The notes below the pieces were generated by a model, which made no database searches, was not told where the DNA came from, and was given only the letters and a program-made list of their open reading frames with translations. Source: Synergistaceae bacterium (lineage in GTDB: Bacteria; Synergistota; Synergistia; Synergistales; Aminobacteriaceae). From it: a stretch of DNA of 5,230 nucleotides. Shown here in pieces: positions 1-5,230 of this stretch (the stretch's first letter is position 1; each line of letters opens with the position of its first letter). The translations under genes were made by a program, and so were the position numbers. The stretch covers positions 1 through 5,230 of the forward strand of contig JAFSNU010000211.1 of NCBI GenBank assembly GCA_017447325.1, given 5' to 3'.

Positions 1-2495
1 AATTCAGCCGTAAGCTCGCCCGGATCCGCCGCGCGCTCGTCAGGAGCAACCGCCGCAACTCTGAACTCAGCGTCGCGCCGCACCGCAAAATTATCGTTCA
101 CTGCCGCAATGCCTAATAAATAAGGCGACGGCCAGTAAGGCCTCGTAACGCTGTTCACTATCCAGCGTCCTCCGTCCTCCATGACTTCAGCGCGTAAAGT
201 GACGTTAATTAAAGTCTCAGCCTCCCAAACATCGCTAAGCTTAAATTTCTCAACCGCACGGCCTTTCGCGTCAAGCTCTTTCTCGCTGATCGTGTCGTCA
301 AAGCCTTCGAACTTCTGCTCAGGATCGCCGAACTTGAAATCCTTCCATTTTGAAGATTTAGGCGTGAAGTTCGCAGCCCGCGCGTACAGTGACGTGCGGT
401 ACTTCAAGCCCGCGCCGTCAACTCCGAACAGCCATTTTGCGTAAATATCCGCTTTAAACTCATCGTCATGCTTTAAATATTCATTAGGCGAGTCAACTTT
501 AACTTCAATGCGCGGCGGAGCAAAGTCCTCAACTTGAAAATTCATCTCAGCTATAGCGGCGTCCTCTTTGCCCGGCACGGCAAGATAAACATACCATGAA
601 CCGGTCAAAGCATTTGCCGGAAGCTTTAAGCTATAAACCGCGCTGCCTAAATCGTTTAATTTAACAGTCTCCTGCGAGACCTTACGCCCTAACGGATCTC
701 TAACTATAAACAAGACAGGGAAAGCCTGAGGCACGCTGATATCATAATTTCTTAACACAGCTTTAAAATTAACTTCCTCGCCCGTCCTGTAAATATCACG
801 CGGCGAGAATATCATCGCGTCATAGCCTGATTTAAGCCACGGCCTGCCCGCAGTGTCAAACGTCTCACGGCTCAATAAATCTCTGTTAAGCTGCACGTAA
901 GTCAAGTCGCTGCCTTTAGAAATTACGGCTATCGACGGCTGTAAATTATCTTCCGTTCCCCATTCGGCCTTATTGTCATAGACAAACAAGCCCTGCGAGT
1001 CAGTCCTGCCCTCGGCTATGACTTGATTTGCGCCTGAATAAATTCTAACGGCTGCATCTGCAACAGGCTTTATAGCTGAAAGAGTGTTCGCCCAGATTAA
1101 TAATCCGTCATTCCAAACTCTTGCAACCGCGCCCATATCGCTTAAATTAATAATCTGCTCGGCTTGATCCCAGTAGCCTTTCTCAGAATCTCTTACAGTT
1201 AATAAGAATAATCCGCGCTCTTTGCCGGCTAACTCTTCAAGCGACAAATTACGCTTCACTCTCTCGTTGAACGGCAAGGCTAAATTAATTTCTTTAGAGA
1301 ATACGAGACGCGCTAAATTTTTCGGGAATTCGTCATATTCGCCGCGGACTACGTACGGGATATTATTTTCGTACAAACGCCACAGGTCAACCTGTAATTT
1401 TTTAACATTAACAAGCTCCAAAGGCACGAGGCCGTCGTTAATCGCCGCAAGATAAGTTCCCGAGGCCGTGAGCTCAACCTGCGAATCTAAATCCGGCATT
1501 ATTACAGCCTGTTTAACGTCATTGCGCAGCACAAGCCCCGTCCTGCTCGGCAGACCGCGCTTCATGTTAATTACAAAACGATCTCTTGGCTTGAAGTCGC
1601 CGCGAATAAATAACATGTTATTCATCCAGCCGGACTCGATGCTGTAATTAACTTTCGGCTCAATATTAATAAAGTTCTTGACCTGCGCCGGATCGACGTC
1701 AAAGTTAAAATATGCGCGAATTAAATCCTCGCCGGGCTCTAAGTTAGTCAATAATAACACCGGGTCTATCGCTACAGTCCGGGCAAAGTCGCTCGCAAGG
1801 CCTGAGCCCTCGCTGTTAGAGCCGGACATTCCGGCAGCAATCTTGACGGTGAACTTGCGGCGTGACGCGCTGCGTGCAATCGGCACTGACAGCTGCACCG
1901 ACTTGCTGGGCAGCGAACCCTCGATATTATAGCTGAGACTATTATTATTCTCATCTAACACCTGCAAATAGCCCTTTAATCTATTAGGATCAACGCGCGT
2001 GTTAAAGCTCAAATTAAAGTGCGCCCGTTCGTCGCGGCCTATAAATGCTTTAACGTCAGTCGCGGCCAGTCCTTCAGTGTAAAACTTAAAACTGCCAGGG
2101 CCTACTCTGCCGCCGCGTTTATCACGCAGGCCGTCCTTTAATTTTGCCTCGTAATTAACGCCCATTTTCAGCGGCGATAACAGTCTCACCGTGAAAGTGC
2201 GTTCATTAACCCATTTGCCCTCGCCCTCGATAGCCGGCTTGAACTCCAACGGGAAGTTATCGTTATATAAATCAATAGCTTTGCCCGCGTCCTTGCGATT
2301 AATCATCGGATTTCTGAACGTGATCCGGAAATTAACGTTGTCCGCGACGCTGCCCGTCGGAGTGAAGCTCTGCACGCCCTGAACGCTCGCCGCGTCAACC
2401 TGCGCTGTGAAAATAAGCATAAATAACAAGAACATAAGGGACGCCAGAAGCGCCCCGTATGCCCCAAAATTATTTTTAATTTTAATTTTGGTCAT
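1..2495 (-). CDS. Bacterial alpha-2-macroglobulin-like protein, N-terminal 831 residues (3' end outside the window)
   Basis: Alpha-2-macroglobulins are large protease-trapping proteins; the bacterial ones (E. coli YfhM type, about 1,650 residues) are envelope proteins thought to guard against foreign proteases. I translated the frame codon by codon from the ATG at 2495 to the left edge: 831 codons, no stop. Residues 1-35 are a signal peptide, with a lysine-rich start (K3, K5, K7), a hydrophobic core at about 10-31 and probable cleavage near VDA-A (35/36). There is no lipobox cysteine. Residues about 37-140 form an Ig/MG-like domain (FTPTGSVADNVNF at 44-56, NPM at 62-64). At 452-506 lies the typical segment SDMGAVAR, then KPVADAAVRIY and TDSQGLF. 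The MG2 hallmark IYRTGEEVNFKAVLRN is at 568-583, followed by VEDFAPPRIEV from 655. The bait region and any CxEQ thioester lie past the edge, so the inhibitory mechanism is unknown. No cysteine occurs in the visible part. GGAGGA lies 8 bases upstream of ATG, and the gene starts 37 bases after glgC. Confidence 0.92.
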   Translation of the reverse strand, partial: MTKIKIKNNFGAYGALLASLMFLLFMLIFTAQVDAASVQGVQSFTPTGSVADNVNFRITFRNPMINRKDAGKAIDLYNDNFPLEFKPAIEGEGKWVNERTFTVRLLSPLKMGVNYEAKLKDGLRDKRGGRVGPGSFKFYTEGLAATDVKAFIGRDERAHFNLSFNTRVDPNRLKGYLQVLDENNNSLSYNIEGSLPSKSVQLSVPIARSASRRKFTVKIAAGMSGSNSEGSGLASDFARTVAIDPVLLLTNLEPGEDLIRAYFNFDVDPAQVKNFINIEPKVNYSIESGWMNNMLFIRGDFKPRDRFVINMKRGLPSRTGLVLRNDVKQAVIMPDLDSQVELTASGTYLAAINDGLVPLELVNVKKLQVDLWRLYENNIPYVVRGEYDEFPKNLARLVFSKEINLALPFNERVKRNLSLEELAGKERGLFLLTVRDSEKGYWDQAEQIINLSDMGAVARVWNDGLLIWANTLSAIKPVADAAVRIYSGANQVIAEGRTDSQGLFVYDNKAEWGTEDNLQPSIAVISKGSDLTYVQLNRDLLSRETFDTAGRPWLKSGYDAMIFSPRDIYRTGEEVNFKAVLRNYDISVPQAFPVLFIVRDPLGRKVSQETVKLNDLGSAVYSLKLPANALTGSWYVYLAVPGKEDAAIAEMNFQVEDFAPPRIEVKVDSPNEYLKHDDEFKADIYAKWLFGVDGAGLKYRTSLYARAANFTPKSSKWKDFKFGDPEQKFEGFDDTISEKELDAKGRAVEKFKLSDVWEAETLINVTLRAEVMEDGGRWIVNSVTRPYWPSPYLLGIAAVNDNFAVRRDAEFRVAAVAPDERAADPGELTAE

Positions 2496-2503
2496 TATAA
2501 AAA

Positions 2504-2509
2504 TCCTCC
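2504..2509 (-). promoter_or_regulatory. Ribosome binding site of the alpha-2-macroglobulin gene
   Basis: The minus strand reads GGAGGA (within TTGGAGGA), 8 bases before the ATG at 2495. This supports that start over later in-frame ATGs inside the hydrophobic segment (residues 21 and 26), which would lose the positively charged end of the signal peptide. Confidence 0.85.
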
Positions 2510-2523
2510 AACTCGTTAATTAC

Positions 2524-2539
2524 GCTAACCTGCTAACCT
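2524..2539 (-). repeat. 8-bp tandem direct repeat across the glgC stop codon
   Basis: On the minus strand AGGTTAGC occurs twice back to back. The first copy contains the glgC TAG stop (2533-2535) and the second lies in the 37-base gap before the macroglobulin gene. It is short and may be chance or a replication-slippage duplication. No hairpin forms here, so it is not a terminator. Confidence 0.6.
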
Positions 2540-3858
2540 AACGTGTCCCAGGACATAGTCTCCTCGTCGTGATACTCGCCGGACTGATAAAATACTTTCG
2601 GCACGCCCATTACAACAAGGCCGGACTTAGGATCAACGTAATATCTCTTCGCGTCCTCCGCCGGGTCCTCGCCGATAACAGTTCCGTCCGGAATAATATT
2701 ATGGCCGTCGATAATCGCGCGTTTAATTCTGCAATTCTTGCCAATTACAACATCATGGCCGATAATACTTTCTTCAACAACGCTTCCCGCCTGAACTAAG
2801 CAATTACGCGACAAAACTGAACTCGTCACGCTTGCGCCGAATATCCTGCTGCCTTCGCTCAACATAACTCTATTAATCTTGCAGTCGTTGCCGTCGTCAG
2901 GATAGCAGTACGAGGGCGGATCACCGAACGATACCGTTCTAATAGGCCACATGGGATTATATAAAGTCATTTCAGACTCATGGCTGATTAACTCCATATG
3001 AGCCTGCCAGTAAGCCTGAAGCGTTCCGACGTCGCGCCAGTACGGCTTATCGTTGCGCCACTGATGCACAAGCTCGGCCTCGGCTGTCGGGTGGGGCAGA
3101 ACGTTCGTCGAGAAGTCATAGGCGAACACGCGCATATTCTGAGCGACTAAGTCCGGAATAATATTTTTGCCGAAGTCATGGCTCGTCTCCTGTTCTGAGT
3201 CGGCCTGTAAGGCATCCTGCAAAACTTTGCGCTCGAAAATATAGTTACCCATAGACACATAGCAGAAGCCAGGCTTGCCCGGGATCTCCGGCGGGTTCTT
3301 CGGCTTCTCCATAAATTCAATAATTCTGCCGTTCGCATCTGTCTTAATGCAGCCGAATTGATTTGCCTCTTCAACCGGAACGACATTCGCCGCGATAGTC
3401 ACGTCCGCGTGCTGCGCCATGTGCCACTCAAGCATTTGATTAACGTCCATCTTGTAAATATGATCTGCCGCAAATATGCAGACTCTATCCGCACGATAGC
3501 GCGAGATCAAATGCGAGGCCTGGAACACTGCGTCAGCCGTTCCCTGGAACCAATGCTCGCCGCTCCACATCTGAGCGGGAACTAACGTTACAAAGAAGTC
3601 GCGGCCTCTCATCGCTCCGCCGAACTGCCAGCCCCTTTCAATATGCTCGTTCAGCGACTGGCTCTTAAACTGCACTAACACATAAACAGCATAAATGCCG
3701 CTGTTAATTAAATTAGAGAGCGCGAAGTCGATAATACGATACTTAGCCGCGAAGTAAACTGCGGGCTTCGCTCTGTAGCGCGTCAAAGGCATCAAACGCT
3801 CGCCCTTGCCGCCGGCCAGAACTATGCCCAGAACTCTTCCGTGCTTGCCTACGTACAT
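2533..3858 (-). CDS. glgC: Glucose-1-phosphate adenylyltransferase (ADP-glucose pyrophosphorylase)
   Basis: This cytosolic enzyme makes ADP-glucose and pyrophosphate from ATP and glucose 1-phosphate, supplying glycogen synthase. The 441-residue product is complete (E. coli GlgC has 431). The N-terminal nucleotidyltransferase domain has the ATP-binding loop AGGKGERLMPLT (15-26), RAKPAVYF (29-36), RIIDFALSN (41-49), WFQGTADAV (103-111), ADHIYKMD (131-138) with the catalytic Asp132, FMEKP (182-186) with the glucose-1-phosphate lysine Lys185, SMGNYIF (202-208), HDFGKNIIP (227-235) and YWRDVGT (273-279). From about 320 onward it is a left-handed beta-helix with hexapeptide-like turns, ending in the GlgC signature IGEDPAEDAKRYY. 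AADH, FGCI, SMGNY and AHMEL resemble actinobacterial GlgC as I recall it, more than the E. coli enzyme. The residue aligned with the E. coli activator lysine Lys39 is Tyr28, so fructose-1,6-bisphosphate control may differ. The ATG start is supported by AAGGAGG 11 bases upstream. No other glg gene is visible. Confidence 0.98.
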   Translation of the reverse strand: MYVGKHGRVLGIVLAGGKGERLMPLTRYRAKPAVYFAAKYRIIDFALSNLINSGIYAVYVLVQFKSQSLNEHIERGWQFGGAMRGRDFFVTLVPAQMWSGEHWFQGTADAVFQASHLISRYRADRVCIFAADHIYKMDVNQMLEWHMAQHADVTIAANVVPVEEANQFGCIKTDANGRIIEFMEKPKNPPEIPGKPGFCYVSMGNYIFERKVLQDALQADSEQETSHDFGKNIIPDLVAQNMRVFAYDFSTNVLPHPTAEAELVHQWRNDKPYWRDVGTLQAYWQAHMELISHESEMTLYNPMWPIRTVSFGDPPSYCYPDDGNDCKINRVMLSEGSRIFGASVTSSVLSRNCLVQAGSVVEESIIGHDVVIGKNCRIKRAIIDGHNIIPDGTVIGEDPAEDAKRYYVDPKSGLVVMGVPKVFYQSGEYHDEETMSWDTLG

Positions 3859-3911
3859 ATTTAAAACTGCCTCCTTAACTTAAAATAATAAATTTATTAA
3901 ATTTAATGCAT
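3859..3911 (-). other. AT-rich spacer between the peptidase gene and glgC, with a 14-bp AT palindrome
   Basis: Of these 53 bases 44 are A or T. TAATAAATTTATTA at 3886-3899 is a perfect palindrome, and the minus strand has a TATTAT (3885-3890) that matches a -10 box at five of six positions. No recognisable -35 box lies at the usual distance and there is no GC-rich stem with a T-run. A weak internal promoter for glgC is possible but unproven; readthrough from the peptidase gene is the simpler reading. Confidence 0.35.
3870..3876 (-). promoter_or_regulatory. Ribosome binding site of glgC
   Basis: The minus strand reads AAGGAGG, a perfect Shine-Dalgarno core, ending 11 bases before the ATG at 3858. 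It fixes this ATG as the glgC start; the nucleotide-binding loop begins only about ten residues further in, as expected for the family. Confidence 0.85.
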
Positions 3912-5230
3912 TTATCTCAAGCCTAAATGCTTGCTCAAAAATTCCTCTAAAGCTCTATAAAAATCAAATCTATTTTCCTCATTCTGAAAGCCATGTCCCT
4001 CGTTGTCTTTAACTATATAAACGACTTCCTTGCCGGCCTTTCTAACAGCTTCAACTATCTGATCACTTTCAGCTTTATTAACTCTTGGATCGTTCGCGCC
4101 CTGTGCTACTAATAACGGGATTTTAATATTCTCAGCGTGAAACACCGGCGACACTGCCTCTAATAATTCTTTATCTTTAACCGGGTCGCCGATCTCTTCA
4201 TATTCCATCTCGAGCATCGGCTTCCAATAAGCCGGTATGCTCTCCAACAGCGTAAATATATTCGACGGCCCTACATAGCTTATTGCGCACGCATATAAAT
4301 CCGGAGTGAACGCAGCTCCGGCTAAAGCAGCGTAGCCTCCGTAGCTTCCGCCGTAAATCGCAATTCGTTTAGCGTCAGCTATGCCGCGGGCTATTGCCCA
4401 TTTAACGCCGTCAGTCAAATCATCCTGCATACGTCTTCCCCATTGCTTAAAGCCGGCCTGTTGAAACGCCTTGCCGTAGCCCGTCGAACCTCTAAAGTTT
4501 ACCTGCAAGACCGCCGCTCCTCTGTTAGCAATAAACTGCGCTTCAGAGTCAAAGCCCCACACGTCCCGCGCACTCGGCCCGCCGTGCGGAATTATTACAA
4601 GCGGCAAATTTTTAGCTTCAACTCCGACCGGCAAAGTCAAATAGCCGTGTATATCCTCGCTGTCCCTCGATTTAAAAGTTATCGGCTGCATCGCGGCCAT
4701 CTGCTCCTCTTTCAGCCACGGCGAAAGCTCCGCAAGTTTATTTATCGAATTATCGCGCCTGTCATATAAATAATATGCGCCCCGGGTCTTATCACTGTAA
4801 CTTCTGAGTATAACAATACGCTCGGCGTCATCCATGTCAGTCACGGCGACCTCATGCTCAGGGAAAAATTTTTCGAGCTCTCTTTGCAGTTCAGCGCGAT
4901 TATCGTCAAAGAAATAATAATGGCCTTTGTCAGTTGTATAAGTCACGCCGGTAATAACCTTGCGCTTTTTAGAACTTAATATCCCGCCTAAATCAACTTC
5001 AGGATGCTCAAATACTAAATCTAAAATTTTATTTGAATCCGGATTGAAAGTATATAATGCCGACTTGTCGCGCGATAAATTGCTCTCGACGTACATTAAT
5101 TTATTATCATAATCGAACATCAACGGCACAAAAGTTTCTTTAAAGTTAGTTGTGATTAGCTCGTGAAAGTCCTCGCTCTCGTCAGCTTTATATAATAAAG
5201 TCTCGTTCACGCCGTCGGTCGCGACAGCCG
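3912..5230 (-). CDS. S9-family serine peptidase (prolyl oligopeptidase-like), C-terminal part; 5' end outside the window
   Basis: The product is an alpha/beta-hydrolase peptidase that would cleave short peptides (dipeptidyl-aminopeptidase or acylaminoacyl-peptidase type). Residues are numbered here from the GTG codon at 5210. Residues 1 to about 170 look like beta-propeller blades (repeated strand segments such as GAYYLYDRRDN). The hydrolase domain covers about 175-432. It has HGGPSA at 209-214, next to the oxyanion hole, NFRGSTGYG at 238-246, and the nucleophile Ser289 in GGSYGGY (codon 4344-4346). Asp374 in NDPRV (4089-4091) and His406 in EGHGF (3993-3995) complete a textbook triad. The GTG at 5210 is probably not the start: the frame stays open to the edge (reading AVATDG), no Shine-Dalgarno precedes it, and family members usually have some 600-700 residues, so perhaps 200 are missing. 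A signal peptide therefore cannot be assessed. It ends in TAA 53 bases before glgC and probably shares its transcript. Family assignment is firm; subfamily and substrate are not. Confidence 0.95.
   Translation of the reverse strand, partial: AVATDGVNETLLYKADESEDFHELITTNFKETFVPLMFDYDNKLMYVESNLSRDKSALYTFNPDSNKILDLVFEHPEVDLGGILSSKKRKVITGVTYTTDKGHYYFFDDNRAELQRELEKFFPEHEVAVTDMDDAERIVILRSYSDKTRGAYYLYDRRDNSINKLAELSPWLKEEQMAAMQPITFKSRDSEDIHGYLTLPVGVEAKNLPLVIIPHGGPSARDVWGFDSEAQFIANRGAAVLQVNFRGSTGYGKAFQQAGFKQWGRRMQDDLTDGVKWAIARGIADAKRIAIYGGSYGGYAALAGAAFTPDLYACAISYVGPSNIFTLLESIPAYWKPMLEMEYEEIGDPVKDKELLEAVSPVFHAENIKIPLLVAQGANDPRVNKAESDQIVEAVRKAGKEVVYIVKDNEGHGFQNEENRFDFYRALEEFLSKHLGLR

Noticed and set aside
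1..5. The window begins with AATTC, like a cut EcoRI end
   Set aside because: One five-base match at an arbitrary window edge is weak, and the other end shows nothing similar.
165..180. Tandem GGAGGAC on the minus strand resembling a double Shine-Dalgarno
   Set aside because: It lies within the macroglobulin frame and encodes Glu-Asp-Gly-Gly; no start codon at a proper distance opens a plausible gene there.
181..2382. Several plus-strand open frames of 60-90 codons (181-444, 1222-1455, 1678-1932, 2191-2382) and a minus-strand one at 1772-1954
   Set aside because: All lie inside the continuous 831-codon macroglobulin frame, have low-complexity or basic products, and carry no convincing ribosome binding site or family motif.
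2496..2532. Terminator between glgC and the macroglobulin gene
   Set aside because: No GC-rich inverted repeat followed by a T-run is present in the 37 bases; the only structure is a short direct repeat.
2569..3585. Open frames inside glgC (plus strand 2569-2799 and 3358-3585, minus strand 3147-3386)
   Set aside because: They are alternative frames of a gene with full-length, motif-complete GlgC coding.
4443..4769. A 108-codon plus-strand open frame
   Set aside because: It lies wholly antisense to the peptidase gene, which shows clear family motifs through the same bases. Its product is rich in basic residues without any recognisable motif, as expected of a shadow frame.

Overview
This window is almost fully coding, and everything real is on the minus strand, read right to left. 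It holds a compact cluster of three genes with short gaps (53 and 37 bases) and no visible terminator between them, so one transcript is likely. In transcription order: (1) the C-terminal part of an S9-family serine peptidase (prolyl oligopeptidase / dipeptidyl-aminopeptidase / acylaminoacyl-peptidase type), whose 5' end lies beyond the right edge; (2) a complete glgC, glucose-1-phosphate adenylyltransferase, the committing step of bacterial glycogen synthesis; (3) the N-terminal 831 residues of a large exported bacterial alpha-2-macroglobulin-like protein, which runs off the left edge without a stop.

The organism is a bacterium, judging by clear Shine-Dalgarno sequences, tight packing and a GlgC with recognisable bacterial motifs. 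The alpha-2-macroglobulin with a Sec-type signal peptide is most often a trait of diderm (Gram-negative) bacteria. Base composition is fairly balanced, with AT-rich spacers and frequent TTA leucine and AAT asparagine codons. The GlgC resembles actinobacterial-type enzymes in several motifs rather than the E. coli type. I considered a gut or anaerobic diderm (for example Synergistetes-like), but the sequence alone does not settle the phylum.

No obvious pathway joins the three genes. A cytosolic or exported peptidase, a cytosolic sugar-nucleotide enzyme and an envelope protease-trap protein form a mixed-function cluster. The peptidase and the macroglobulin could both belong to protein or peptide handling, but that is only suggested by proximity. 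I found no RNA gene, CRISPR array, mobile element, phage or toxin-antitoxin feature, and no convincing undescribed system. The best second-look items are the unusual neighbourhood of the macroglobulin gene, the absence of cysteine and of a lipobox in its visible half, and the tyrosine in GlgC where E. coli has its fructose-1,6-bisphosphate activator lysine.
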